64,000 nucleotides of DNA. It comes from Agilicoccus flavus. Lineage in GTDB: Bacteria > Actinomycetota > Actinomycetes > Actinomycetales > Dermatophilaceae. Shown in pieces: positions 7,628-22,084 of the stretch (position 1 is the first letter of the stretch; every line of letters starts with the position of its first letter). The notes under the pieces are model-generated. The model was not told where the DNA came from and ran no database searches. It saw only the letters and a program-made list of their open reading frames with translations. Made by a program: the position numbers and the translations under genes. The stretch is from contig NZ_JACYXE010000012.1 in assembly GCF_014857905.1 (NCBI RefSeq), positions 1-64,000 of the forward strand, read 5' to 3'.

Positions 7628-8200
7628 TCAGTCGTCGGTGAGCGTGACGTGCATGCCCCCGACCAGGGCCGAACAGATGTTGTAGATGAGCGCCGTGACG
7701 GTGGCGATCGCGGTCATGAGGATGACGTCGAGCACCCCGAGGACGACCGACAGCGACAGGACGCGACCGAACCCGAGGAACTCGATGACGCTGATGCGCT
7801 GGTCCGGCGCGCGGCCCGCCTGGAGCTCGTTCATCGAGTCGTTGATGGCCGAGAACACGCCCATGCTGCTGAGCATGAGCCACAGGGCGGCGACGACGAC
7901 GACACCCGCGACGCCGATGGCCACCGAGAGCATGAACGCGATCTTCATGACCGAGAACGGGTCCACCCGCGACACGGTGAGCTTGACCTTGCGGGGCTCG
8001 GTGTCGCCGACGGCCGCGGTCGGGCTCGTCCGGCGCGTCGGGCGGGCGGCACCGGCGGCGGCCGACCCGGCGGGCCGGGCCGCCGTGCCGGGGCGGGGAG
8101 GGTTCTGGCTCGCCGGCCGGGGCGCGGGTGCGGTCCCCGTGCGCGGGGCGCCGGAACGCCCCGACGGGGTACCGGCCGGCCTGCCACTCGTCGTGCTCAC
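7628..8200 (-). CDS. DUF3566 transmembrane protein
   Basis: A 190-residue membrane protein found next to gyrA throughout Actinobacteria. The first 80 residues are a Pro/Ala/Gly-rich disordered tail. The DUF3566 core follows, with VKLTVSRVDPFSVMKIAFMLSVAIG leading into a first membrane helix and a second helix near VLSLSVVLGVLDVILMTAIATVTAL. It lies about 75 bases downstream of gyrA on the same strand and is probably in the same operon. Biochemical function is unknown; the location suggests a link to the envelope or division machinery but the sequence gives no proof. Confidence 0.88.
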   Translation of the reverse strand: MSTTSGRPAGTPSGRSGAPRTGTAPAPRPASQNPPRPGTAARPAGSAAAGAARPTRRTSPTAAVGDTEPRKVKLTVSRVDPFSVMKIAFMLSVAIGVAGVVVVAALWLMLSSMGVFSAINDSMNELQAGRAPDQRISVIEFLGFGRVLSLSVVLGVLDVILMTAIATVTALIYNICSALVGGMHVTLTDD

Positions 8201-8276
8201 TCGAGACCTCCGAGACTCGCTGCTGCTCCGGTCACTCGCCGCCGGATGCGGATCCGCCGCAGGACCGCCCCGGACC

Positions 8277-10916
<2,640 letters not shown>

Positions 10917-10962
10917 GAAGTGATCCTCAGCTCAGGCGGGCGGGAAGGAGGTGGGGGCGCGC

Positions 10963-13990
<3,028 letters not shown>

Positions 13991-13994
<4 letters not shown>

Positions 13995-15337
13995 GGTCCG
14001 GCCTCCGGCGTCCCCACGCCGTCGGCGGGCTCGGGTGGTGACTCGGGCTCCGGCGGCGCGTCGGGCTCGGGCTCGGAGCGAGGATCACGCTGGGGCTCAT
14101 GGTCGGGTCGACGCTCCGAACCGAGGCCCGGGGCGGGTGCCTCGGCGGGCTCGACGTGCCCCTTCGCCACGGTGAACCGGGTGCCGGCGAGCTCCGCCGG
14201 CACGTCCTCCGGCACCGCCGCGGTGATGACGACCTGCTCGCAGTCGGCGATGAGGCCGGCGAGCCGGCGCCGCCGGCCGGCGTCGAGCTCGGCGAAGACG
14301 TCGTCGAGCACGAGGACCGGATCGTCGCCGAGGTCGTGCCGCAGGAGCCAGAACGCGCCGAGCCGCAGCGCGAGCGCGAACGACCACGACTCCCCGTGGG
14401 AGGCGTACCCTTTCGCCGGCAACTCCCCGAGGGTGAGCACGAGGTCGTCGCGGTGCGGACCGGCGAGCGAGACCCCCCGCTCGATCTCGGCGGCGCGCTG
14501 CTCGGCGAGGGTCGCGAGCAGCGCGTCGCGCAGCTCCTCGGCGGTGGGCACCTGACCGTCGGCGATCGCGTCGGCCACCTCCTCGTGCAGGGAGGCGCGG
14601 TACGTGGCCCGGGCGTCGGCGGAGGAGTCGCTCACGGCGTCGTAGGCGCGCGCGAGCAGGGGGCGCAGGTCCCGCAGCAGCCGCAGCCGGGCGTAGAGGA
14701 GCTGGGCGCCGGCCGCCGCGAGCTGGTCGTTCCAGACGTCGAGGGTCCGCAGGGCCGCGGCCACCTCCTCGGACTCGGGTCCCGTGGCGGGGCGGCTCGA
14801 GCGCCGCCGTCGACGGGGACCGAGCGTGGGGGCGGCCGACTTCAGCAGCGCGTTCCGCTGCCGGACGATCTTGTCGTAGTCGGATCGGACCGCCGCCCAC
14901 CGCGGCTGCCGGGCGACGAGCAGGTCGTCGAGGAACCGGCGGCGCTCGGCCGGGTCGCCCTTGACGAGCGAGAGGTCCTCCGGGGCGAACAGCACGGTGC
15001 GCAGCGTGCCGAGCACCTCGCGCGGCCGCGTGGCGGGGCTGCGGTTGAGGCGCGCCCGGTTGGCCCGACCGGGAACGATCTCGAGCTCCACGAGCGTCTC
15101 GCGGCCACCGCGATCGACGAGCCCCCGCACGATCGCCCGCTCGGCCCCGAACCGGACCAGCGGCGCGTCCTGGCTCACGCGGTGCGAGCCGAGCGTGGCC
15201 AGGTAGCCCATCGCCTCCGCGAGATTCGTCTTGCCCTCGCCGTTGCGGCCGACGAGGGTCGTCACCCCCGGCGTCAGGGCCAGCTCGGCGCGCGCGTAGC
15301 TGCGGAAGTCACCGATGCTCAGGTGTCGCAGGTACAC
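13991..15337 (-). CDS. recF: DNA replication and repair protein RecF
   Basis: An SMC-like ATPase that helps load RecA at gaps during recombinational repair. Walker A is at residues 30-37 (GRNGEGKT), a Walker B-like segment is [15 protein letters not shown] near 345, and the ABC-type signature region precedes it. At 448 residues it is longer than typical RecF (about 360-390); the excess is a low-complexity Pro/Glu tail from about residue 400. The start is GTG at 15337. Its stop overlaps the DUF721 start. Confidence 0.96.
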
Positions 15338-15372
15338 GCGTCACTCCTGGCTTCGGGGCCGAGGCCCCCCTG

Positions 15373-15450
15373 GAAGGGATAATGCCGAAGGGAATCGTCG
15401 CAGGGAGTCGCAGAAGGGAATCGCAACGGGGATCGACGAGGGGATCGAGA
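15373..15450. repeat. Degenerate GGGAATCG-type short repeats upstream of recF
   Basis: At least four near-copies of a roughly 10-base GGG(A)ATCG(C) unit follow one another between about 15388 and 15447 (for example AAGGGAATCGTCGC, AGGGAGTCGC, AAGGGAATCGC, GGGGATCGAC). They sit in the recF leader between recF and the gnd terminator. Their spacing is irregular. They could be protein-binding repeats or simply slippage products. Confidence 0.35.
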
Positions 15451-15492
15451 GGACCGTGCCCCGACCGCCGCGAGGCGCCCGGGGCACGGTCC
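15451..15492 (-). terminator. Hairpin terminator downstream of gnd
   Basis: GGACCGTGCCCCG (15451-15463) and its exact complement (15480-15492) form a 13-bp stem with a 16-base loop. It lies 48 bases past the gnd stop codon, before the recF promoter region. Confidence 0.7.
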
Positions 15493-15539
15493 GTGGTTCG
15501 TCGGCGGCCGGTCGGGCAGGAGGCCCGACCGGCCGACCG

Positions 15540-16595
15540 TCAGTGGGTGCTGCCGGAGCCCGAGGTGGGGCCGCCGCCGGCCGTGCCCGTCGAGCCCGAA
15601 CCGGAGCTCGGCCCGGCGTCGGCCGCGGACCGCTCGTGCTCGGGGGCGGCGTCCGTGTCGTGCGACGCGCCGCCCTTCGGCCTCGCGGCCGCGTTGACGT
15701 CGGCGAGGTCGTCGAGCATCTGGACGGCGTGGCCGCCGAACTGACCGCGCAGGGCCGCGACGGCCTGCATCGACGGCGAGTTCTCCTGGCGCGACGAGAA
15801 CCGGGCGAACAGCGACGCCGCGAGGACCGGCATCGGCACGGCGTTGTCGATGCCCTCCATGAGGGTCCAGCGTCCCTCGCCGGAGTCGGTCGTGAACTCG
15901 CTGATCCCCTCCAGGTGGGGGGTCTCCTCGAGCGCCTTGACCATGAGGTCGAGCAGCCAGGAGCGGACGACGGTGCCGCGCGTCCAGGCCTTGAACGAGC
16001 CGTGCACGTCGGTGATGAGGTCCTTCTTCGCCTCGAGCAGCTCCCAGCCCTCGGCGTAGGCGTGCATGAGGCCGTACTCGATGCCGTTGTGCACCATCTT
16101 CGCGTAGTGGCCGGCGCCGACCTTGCCGGAGTGGGCGAAGCCCTCGTCGCGCGGGCCCTCGGGGCGCAGCGCGTCGAAGATCGGCATGGCGCGCTCGATG
16201 TCCTCGTCCGAACCGCCGGCCATGAGCCCGTAGCCGTTCTCGCGGCCCCAGATGCCGCCGCTGACGCCGCAGTCGACGTAGTGGATGCCCTTCTCGGCCA
16301 GGGACACCGCGTTGGCCTCGTCGTCCTTGTAGTACGAATTGCCCCCGTCGATGACGAGGTCGTCCTCGGAGAGCAGGCCCTTGAGGTCCTGCACCGTCTG
16401 CCGGGTGGGCTCGCCGTGCGGGACCATGATCCACACGATGCGCGGGGCGTCGAGTCGCGCGACGAGCTCCTCGAGCGAGGCGACGTCGCTGACGTCGGGG
16501 TTGCGGTCGTACCCGACGACCTCGAGCCCGGCGTCGCGCAGGCGGTCGCGCATGTTCTTGCCCATCTTGCCGAGGCCGATGAGTCCGAGCTGCAT
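15540..16595 (-). CDS. gnd: 6-phosphogluconate dehydrogenase (decarboxylating), short form
   Basis: Oxidises 6-phosphogluconate to ribulose 5-phosphate with CO2 release in the pentose phosphate pathway. The N-terminal Rossmann motif is GLIGLGKMGKNM (residues 4-15). The substrate-binding elements DGGNSYYKDD and GHYAKMVHNGIEYGLM are present. The 351 residues place it in the shorter tetrameric class, and the last 50 residues are a low-complexity Gly/Ser/Thr tail. The gene sits between dnaN and recF as in many Actinobacteria, so it is part of the replication-gene neighbourhood although metabolic in function. Confidence 0.93.
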   Translation of the reverse strand: MQLGLIGLGKMGKNMRDRLRDAGLEVVGYDRNPDVSDVASLEELVARLDAPRIVWIMVPHGEPTRQTVQDLKGLLSEDDLVIDGGNSYYKDDEANAVSLAEKGIHYVDCGVSGGIWGRENGYGLMAGGSDEDIERAMPIFDALRPEGPRDEGFAHSGKVGAGHYAKMVHNGIEYGLMHAYAEGWELLEAKKDLITDVHGSFKAWTRGTVVRSWLLDLMVKALEETPHLEGISEFTTDSGEGRWTLMEGIDNAVPMPVLAASLFARFSSRQENSPSMQAVAALRGQFGGHAVQMLDDLADVNAAARPKGGASHDTDAAPEHERSAADAGPSSGSGSTGTAGGGPTSGSGSTH

Positions 16596-16638
16596 GGGAG
16601 TGCCTTTCCGGAGTGGGATGCGGGCCGCCGAGGGCGGT

Positions 16639-17772
16639 TCAGCCGCCGAAGCGGACGGGCATGAGGACGTAGCGGTAGGAGGAGTCGGCCTCGCTGTCCG
16701 CCTCGGCCTGGCCGCTGAGGACCGCCGGGCGGTTGCTCTGCGTGAACGACAGGCGCGAGTAGGGCGTCCCGACGGCCTGCAGGCCGTCGAGGAGGTAGTG
16801 CGGGTTGAACGCGATCTCGATGTCGGGGCCGGTGAACGTGCACTCCACGGCCTCGCTCGCCTGCGCGTCGTCGCCCGCGCCCGCGTCGATGCCGATCTGA
16901 CCGTCGGAGAGTCGCAGCCGGACCGGGTGGTGCAGCTCGGCGACGAGCGAGACGCGCTTGACGGCCTCGATGAGCGCCGCCGTCGAGAGCACCGCCTCGG
17001 AGTCGGACGAGGCCGGGAAGATCGAGGACACCTTGGGGTAGTCGCCGTCGAGCAGACGCGTCGTCGTGCGGCGCCGACCGGCCTCGATGCCGATGAGGCC
17101 GTTCCCGCCGGCGGCCGAACCGAGGCCGAGCGAGATGGGGGCCGCGGCGCCGAGGGACTTGGCCGTGTCGGAGAGCGTGCGCGCCGAGACCAGGACGACG
17201 GTGTCGACGTCGGAGCTGTGCGGGTTCCACGTGATCTCGCGGGTGGCGAGCCGATAGCGGTCGGTGGCGAGGAGGGTCATCTTGTCGCCGGACACCTCGA
17301 CGCGCACGGCCGTGAGGATCGGCAGGGTGCCGGTGCGGTCGGCGGCGACGCTCACCTGCGCGACAGCCTGGGTGAAGACGTCCCCGGCCACCGTGCCGGT
17401 CGCCTCCGGGCTCGTCGGCAGGGTCGGGTACTCGTCGGTCGGCATCTGCAGCAGCGCGAACCGGCTCGACCCGCAGGTGATGGAGACGCGGTTCCCGTCG
17501 GTGGCGAACTCGACCGGCTTGTTCGGGAGCTGACGCGAGATGTCGGCGATGAGCTTGCCGAGGACGAGGACCGTGCCGGGCTCGGCGACGTCGGCCGCGA
17601 CCTCGATGCGCGAGCTCACCTCGTAGTCGAACGCCGACAGCGTGACCGTGCCGTCCTGCGCCGCTTCGATGAGGACACCCGCGAGCACGGGGACCGGGGG
17701 GCGCGTGGGCAGACCGCGCGCGGTCCATGTGACGGCTTCCGCCAGCATGTCGCGCTCCACTCGGAACTTCAC
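16639..17772 (-). CDS. dnaN: DNA polymerase III sliding clamp (beta subunit)
   Basis: The ring clamp that tethers DNA polymerase III. The 377 residues cover three clamp domains: N-terminal VKFRVERDMLAEAVTWTARGLPTRPPVPVLAGVLIEA, central SRFALLQMPTDEYPTLP and C-terminal YRYVLMPVRFGG. I chose the GTG at 17772, which begins VKFRVERDM as family members do; the upstream open frame is not conserved-looking. A well-spaced promoter lies 117-145 bases upstream. Confidence 0.97.
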   Translation of the reverse strand: MKFRVERDMLAEAVTWTARGLPTRPPVPVLAGVLIEAAQDGTVTLSAFDYEVSSRIEVAADVAEPGTVLVLGKLIADISRQLPNKPVEFATDGNRVSITCGSSRFALLQMPTDEYPTLPTSPEATGTVAGDVFTQAVAQVSVAADRTGTLPILTAVRVEVSGDKMTLLATDRYRLATREITWNPHSSDVDTVVLVSARTLSDTAKSLGAAAPISLGLGSAAGGNGLIGIEAGRRRTTTRLLDGDYPKVSSIFPASSDSEAVLSTAALIEAVKRVSLVAELHHPVRLRLSDGQIGIDAGAGDDAQASEAVECTFTGPDIEIAFNPHYLLDGLQAVGTPYSRLSFTQSNRPAVLSGQAEADSEADSSYRYVLMPVRFGG

Positions 17773-17888
17773 GATCCACCCGCTCCTTCTCGACCGACGT
17801 CGTCGCACCCCGCGACCGGCACACGCCGGCCCACGCGCGGCGAGCGCTGTGGCGGGCGGGCGCGACCGGACGGAACGTGCAAGGCCCG

Positions 17889-17917
17889 ACTCTAGCGGGC
17901 CGGTCGGGGCGCACCAA
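17889..17917 (-). promoter_or_regulatory. dnaN promoter
   Basis: On the minus strand, TTGGTG (17917-17912), 17 bases, then TAGAGT (17894-17889). The predicted start near 17882 leaves a leader of about 110 bases before the GTG at 17772. Box quality and the exact 17-base spacing make this a good candidate. Confidence 0.65.
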
Positions 17918-18159
17918 TCGTCGCGGCTCGCCTGTGCGTGGCGCCGACGTCGGGCGGGTGTCGTGCGAGGCCCGCCGAGACGGTGTGGACGTCGGCGGCG
18001 GGGGTTCGCGGGGCGCGAGTCCCGAGGCGTTCGCGTGACGTGAGTCCTCGATGCCCTCAGGTCGGCTCGATCGCGGTCGATGAGCCTCCCGGAACAGGTC
18101 CGTCCCTCGTCCCAGTCGTACTCGGTGCGCCATGACGTGATGTGAGGTCTCGTCATGGT

Positions 18160-18610
18160 CATAGGGGGTGTGGACGGTGTGGACGAGTGCCGTCCGCGCA
18201 GGTCAGGGGATCGTCCAGGGTGTGGACGGGGTCCGGACGGCCGATGTGGACGGGCGGGGTGCCCGTGTGGACGGCCGATCGTCGCCCACACGTCCTCCCG
18301 CGTCGCCCACCGTTCGTCCCCAGGTCACCTCCCGGTCGTCCACCGGTCCTGCACCGAGTCGTCCACAGGCCCCCCCCCAACACGCGGTCGTCCACAGGGT
18401 TGTCCCCAGCTGTGGAGGGATCGCCGCACGTCAGCGGGGTGCTGTGGACAACACGCCGAGACGCTCGACCGAGTTCTCCACCGGTGTGGAGAAGAGTGTG
18501 GACAGACGTCCTGGACGAGCCCTCAAGACGCGGGCGGATCCGTTGCGACAGGCCCGGACCCGCGCCGCCGCCGCGCCGACGGGCTGTGGATGCGGGGTGT
18601 GGCGTCCCGG
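18160..18610. other. oriC: Chromosomal replication origin (oriC)
   Basis: The 1.03-kb gap between dnaN and dnaA has no gene and is crowded with DnaA-box-like sequences. A perfect TGTGGACAA is at 18443-18451. Close matches are TCGTCCACA at 18359-18367 and 18388-18396, TTGTCCCCA at 18400-18408 and TGTGGACAG at 18497-18505. Weaker TGTGGACGG-type copies start near 18169, and TGTGGATGC lies near 18585. Both orientations occur. A run of nine C (18370-18378) sits between two boxes. No clear AT-rich unwinding element is seen; the rest of the gap (17918-18159, 18611-18803) shows nothing else. Confidence 0.9.
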
Positions 18611-18803
18611 GGCGGGGTCATCGCGGGGCGTGGCGTCGCGGGTGACGGGCCGGGCGGAGGGTGGGCGACCGTCCGGACGGGACGGGACACCGGCTGGAGT
18701 GCGTGCCGCGTCGCCGGGCAGGCGGTGTTGGGCGTCAGGGACCGCGCGCGAAACCCATCGGCCGGGTGGGGAGACGACCGGCGCGGCTGCGGATCGAGCG
18801 AGC

Positions 18804-20342
18804 TCAGGCGTTCTGGTGCTGGGACCGGATGCGGGTCGTCAACTCCGTCACCTGGTTGTACACGGAACGCCGCTCGCTCATGAGGTCGCGGATCTTCCGG
18901 TTCGCGTGCATGACCGTCGTGTGGTCGCGGCCGCCGAAGTGCTGGCCGATCTTGGGCAGCGACAGGTCCGTCAGCTCCCGGCACAGGTACATCGCGATCT
19001 GGCGGGCGTTGACGAGCATCCGGGACCGGGACGAGCCGCAGAGGTCCTCGATGGTGAGGCCGAAGTAGGCGGCGGTCTGCCCCATGATCGTGGCCGCCGA
19101 GATCGCGCTCGCCTGGGTGTCGGGCATGAGGTCCTTGAGGACGATCTCGGCGAGGCCGAGGTCGACGCCCTGGCGGTTGAGGCTCGCGAACGCCGTGACC
19201 CGGATGAGAGCGCCCTCGAGCTCGCGGATGTTCGTCGAGATACGGCTCGCGATGAACTCGAGGACGTCGTCGGGGATGCTCAGGCGCTCCTGAACGGCCT
19301 TCTTGGAGAGGATCGCGATGCGCGTCTCGAGGTCGGGCGGCTGGACGTCGGTGAGAAGCCCCCACTCGAACCGGCTGCGCATGCGCTCCTCGAAGCCCGA
19401 CAGCTGCTTCGGGGGGACGTCCGAGGTGATGACGACCTGCTTGTTCGCGTTGTGCAGCGTGTTGAAGGTGTGGAAGAACTCCTCCTGCGTCTGCATCTTC
19501 CCCGACAGGAACTGGATGTCGTCGATGAGCAGGACGTCGACCTCGCGGTATCGACGCTGGAAGCCGGCCGCCTTGTCGTCGCGGATGCTGTTGATGAAGT
19601 CGTTGGTGAACTCCTCGGAGTTCACGTACTTCACGCGCACGTTGGGGTACAGGTTGCGGGCGTAGGCGCCGATGGCGTGCAGCAGGTGCGTCTTGCCGAG
19701 CCCCGACTCCCCGTAGATGAACAGGGGGTTGTACGCCTTGGCCGGCGCCTCGGCGACCGCGACGGCCGCCGCGTGGGCGAACCGGTTGCTCGCACCGATG
19801 ACGAACGTGTCGAAGGTGTACTTCGGATTGAGGTGGGCGGGCTCGCTCTCCCGGGGCGGGACCGCGTTGCGGGCCGCTCGGCGATCGCTGAACGCGAGCC
19901 CGGCGTCGGTGGGACCGTCGTCGCGCCGGGTGGGTCGCGACCGGTCGGGGTCGGCCGGCCCGGATCCGCGGGCGGACTCGGGGTCGTGGCCGGGAAGGGG
20001 CGCGGCCGGTGCTCCGAAGCCACCGCCCTCGGCGTCGGGATACCCGTCGAGTACGGGCTGCTCGGCCGCGGCCGGACGGATCGACGGGTCGACGGTCACC
20101 GCGAGCCGGACGTCGGTGCCCGCGTGCTCGGAGAGGACGTCGACGAGGGCGGACCGCACCCTGGTCTCGACGATGTCGCGCGTGAACTCGTCGGGAACGC
20201 CGATGATGGCGGTGCCCTCGTGGATCCCGATGAGTGTCGCCTGACCGACGAACGCCCGCTGCGAGGCGGTGATCCCTGCCTCGTTCAGCCGCTGGAGCGT
20301 CGTCTTCCAGATCGCGGTCAAGTCGTCCTGCACCTGCGTCAC
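18804..20342 (-). CDS. dnaA: Chromosomal replication initiator DnaA
   Basis: Binds DnaA boxes and opens oriC. The 512 residues comprise an N-terminal interaction domain ([16 protein letters not shown]), a long Pro/Arg/Asp linker (about 90-170), the AAA+ domain with Walker [16 protein letters not shown] and Walker [10 protein letters not shown], and the C-terminal domain IV with the DnaA signature [17 protein letters not shown] chose the GTG at 20342 ([12 protein letters not shown]), preceded by GGGAG. Two DnaA boxes upstream suggest autoregulation. Confidence 0.97.
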   Translation of the reverse strand: MTQVQDDLTAIWKTTLQRLNEAGITASQRAFVGQATLIGIHEGTAIIGVPDEFTRDIVETRVRSALVDVLSEHAGTDVRLAVTVDPSIRPAAAEQPVLDGYPDAEGGGFGAPAAPLPGHDPESARGSGPADPDRSRPTRRDDGPTDAGLAFSDRRAARNAVPPRESEPAHLNPKYTFDTFVIGASNRFAHAAAVAVAEAPAKAYNPLFIYGESGLGKTHLLHAIGAYARNLYPNVRVKYVNSEEFTNDFINSIRDDKAAGFQRRYREVDVLLIDDIQFLSGKMQTQEEFFHTFNTLHNANKQVVITSDVPPKQLSGFEERMRSRFEWGLLTDVQPPDLETRIAILSKKAVQERLSIPDDVLEFIASRISTNIRELEGALIRVTAFASLNRQGVDLGLAEIVLKDLMPDTQASAISAATIMGQTAAYFGLTIEDLCGSSRSRMLVNARQIAMYLCRELTDLSLPKIGQHFGGRDHTTVMHANRKIRDLMSERRSVYNQVTELTTRIRSQHQNA

Positions 20343-20393
20343 TGTACGCGGCTCCCGGATCGTGGTCGGGTCCGCACGACGAACCGGACGGCG

Positions 20394-20426
20394 TTTTCCA
20401 CAGGTTTGTGAACAGGATGTGGATAG
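20394..20426. promoter_or_regulatory. DnaA boxes in the dnaA leader
   Basis: TTTTCCACA (20394-20402) and TGTGGATAG (20418-20426), in opposite orientations and 15 bases apart, lie 50-85 bases upstream of the dnaA start codon. They fit autoregulation of dnaA, or a second origin cluster as in bipartite origins. Confidence 0.6.
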
Positions 20427-20588
20427 GCGAAGGGTCGGCGGGATCGGCGATCCCGGTCGCCGATCGAACCGTACGCGTCCGCGACGACCCACGACGGGTC
20501 GACCTGCGCTTCATCGGCACGTCCGACCTGGCGCCGCCGTCCCCCGACGGCCCGGATTCGTTGTCCCCCAGGGACGTTGCCTCGACGA

Positions 20589-20617
20589 ACGCTAGCAACC
20601 GAATCGCGCCTCGGCAA
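20589..20617 (-). promoter_or_regulatory. dnaA promoter candidate
   Basis: On the minus strand, TTGCCG (20617-20612), 17 bases, TAGCGT (20594-20589). Transcription from about 20582 would give a 240-base leader containing both DnaA boxes. Confidence 0.55.
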
Positions 20618-20879
20618 GAGTGCGTCGGGCCCGGTCGTTGCGACCCGCCACGGGTGCGTCCGGACGTATGTCCCAGCCCGACGGGTCCACGGGCGACGTC
20701 GCCACGGCGCCGGTCCGGGACCGCCCCACGGCCCGGGCCGGGCCACGCGTCGGGACGCGTTTCGCCGCCCGATCGAGGATCGGACCTCGCGGTCGACCCC
20801 ATCGGATACCCCCGGCGCGGGTCCCCGCCCCCGGGCCGGGGGTGTGGCAGGCTCGACGACCCGGAGGCGGTCCGAAGGT

Positions 20880-20909
20880 TTGACCCGCTCTCGCGTGCTG
20901 CCGTACCGT
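20880..20909 (+). promoter_or_regulatory. rpmH promoter candidate
   Basis: TTGACC (20880-20885), 18 bases, TACCGT (20904-20909), about 200 bases upstream of rpmH. The -35 is strong and the -10 moderate. Confidence 0.5.
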
Positions 20910-21109
20910 GAACCCTTGGCCTCTTCGACGGCCGCACTCGCCTGCCCGGAACCGGGTGGCCCAGTCGCTCGATCGTCCCGTTCGCCCGGAGTTCGTCTCC
21001 GTGCCGTCGCGGGACGCCGTTCGGACCAGGTGTCGCGGGAGCCGTCGGGCGGCGTCGTTCAGCACAAGTCTTGCGCGGGCTGGTGGTCCGTGCGGTAACG
21101 GAGTTCATC

Positions 21110-21247
21110 GTGAGCAAGCGCACCTTCCAGCCCAACAACCGTCGTCGCGCGCGCGTGCACGGCTTCCGTCTGCGGATGTCGACCCGCGCCGGCCGCGCCA
21201 TCCTCGCGGGTCGTCGCCGCAAGGGCCGCGAGAAGCTGTCGGCCTGA
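21110..21247 (+). CDS. rpmH: 50S ribosomal protein L34
   Basis: A 45-residue basic ribosomal protein, [20 protein letters not shown] followed by [25 protein letters not shown]. It starts at the GTG at 21110 with GGAG 6 bases upstream and ends at the TGA at 21245-21247. It is the usual first gene of rpmH-rnpA-yidD-yidC, divergent from dnaA. Confidence 0.97.
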   Translation: MSKRTFQPNNRRRARVHGFRLRMSTRAGRAILAGRRRKGREKLSA

Positions 21248-21262
21248 GCCGGCATCGACGCC

Positions 21263-21637
21263 GTGCTGCCGTCGCGGCATCGTCTGCGTGAGTCGTCCGA
21301 GTTCCGGGCGGCCTCGCGCGGGCCGCGGGCGGCCGGCCGGCTCATGGTCGTGCACCTGAAGACCACCGACGCGGACCACCCGGCCCGCGTCGGTTTCGTC
21401 GTGTCCAAGGCCGTCGGCAACGCCGTCGTCCGGAACCGGACCAAGCGTCGCCTCCGCGCGCTCATGACCCGCCACGTCGACGCCGTCCCGTCGGGTGCGC
21501 TCCTCGTCGTGCGGGCCCGGCCCGCCGCGGCCCGGGCGCAGTTCGACGAGCTCGCGACCGAGGCCTCCGCGCTGCTCACGAAGGTCACGCGGCGCCGGGG
21601 CGGCGACCGCCCTCGCGCGGCCGGGGACGGACGATGA
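21263..21637 (+). CDS. rnpA: Ribonuclease P protein component
   Basis: The protein subunit of RNase P, which matures tRNA 5' ends with the M1-type RNA. The 124 residues include the RNR motif region VGNAVVRNRTKRRLRAL and the N-terminal LRESSEFR segment. The start is GTG, 15 bases after the rpmH stop. The end overlaps yidD as ATGA, so the genes are coupled. Confidence 0.95.
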   Translation: MLPSRHRLRESSEFRAASRGPRAAGRLMVVHLKTTDADHPARVGFVVSKAVGNAVVRNRTKRRLRALMTRHVDAVPSGALLVVRARPAAARAQFDELATEASALLTKVTRRRGGDRPRAAGDGR

Positions 21638-22002
21638 GCGCCGCCCCCGGGCGCCGCACCGGCGAGGACGAGCTCACCGGGCCGTGGCGCTGGGTGGCCT
21701 GGCCGCTCGAGTTCCTCGTCCGCATCTACCAGCTCTTCATCTCGCCGATCCTGCCCCCGTCGTGCCGCTTCTACCCGAGCTGTTCGGCGTACTCGCTGAC
21801 GGCGCTGCGCCGTTTCGGGCCGCTGTGGGGGACGTGGCTGACCATCGCGCGCCTCGCGCGGTGCCATCCGTGGAACCCCGGCGGGGTCGACCACGTTCCA
21901 CGCCGTGGACCGGGCGGAGCCCCGGTGCGCCATGATGATGGTGGACGATCGCCCGAGAGCGACGCGGCGCCGCGCGACGGCGCGAGTGGGACGCGGCCCT
22001 AG
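21634..22002 (+). CDS. yidD: Membrane protein insertion efficiency factor YidD
   Basis: A small membrane-associated protein thought to assist YidC. The family core is clear: LVRIYQLFISPILPPSCRFY followed by PSCSAYSLTALRRFG, including the conserved Cys pair. The 122 residues exceed the usual 70-90 because of an N-terminal extension and a charged C-terminal tail. It overlaps rnpA by 4 bases and is followed 82 bases later by yidC. Confidence 0.95.
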   Translation: MSAAPGRRTGEDELTGPWRWVAWPLEFLVRIYQLFISPILPPSCRFYPSCSAYSLTALRRFGPLWGTWLTIARLARCHPWNPGGVDHVPRRGPGGAPVRHDDGGRSPESDAAPRDGASGTRP

Positions 22003-22084
22003 GCCGCCAGTACGTATTCGACACGGGTGCCGGCGGAGCCGGGCCGACGACGGGTCACCGACCTGCACGAGATGAAGGAATCAC

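Larger units (their letters stand above)
20343..21109. other. Non-coding dnaA-rpmH intergenic region
   Basis: This 767-base gap separates divergent dnaA and rpmH. It holds the two DnaA boxes, a candidate dnaA promoter (20589-20617) and a candidate rpmH promoter (20880-20909). Several open frames cross it on both strands, but their Arg/Pro-rich translations look like noise. Between about 20620 and 20870 I see nothing recognisable. Confidence 0.6.

Noticed and set aside
20490-21100. Protein-coding genes between dnaA and rpmH
   Set aside because: Frames exist on both strands but have no convincing start signals and encode Arg/Pro-rich noise; this region is non-coding in related genomes.
18523-22068. 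A 1181-codon open frame on the minus strand across oriC, dnaA and rpmH
   Set aside because: It is in the wrong frame relative to the clear dnaA gene and its translation is low-complexity.
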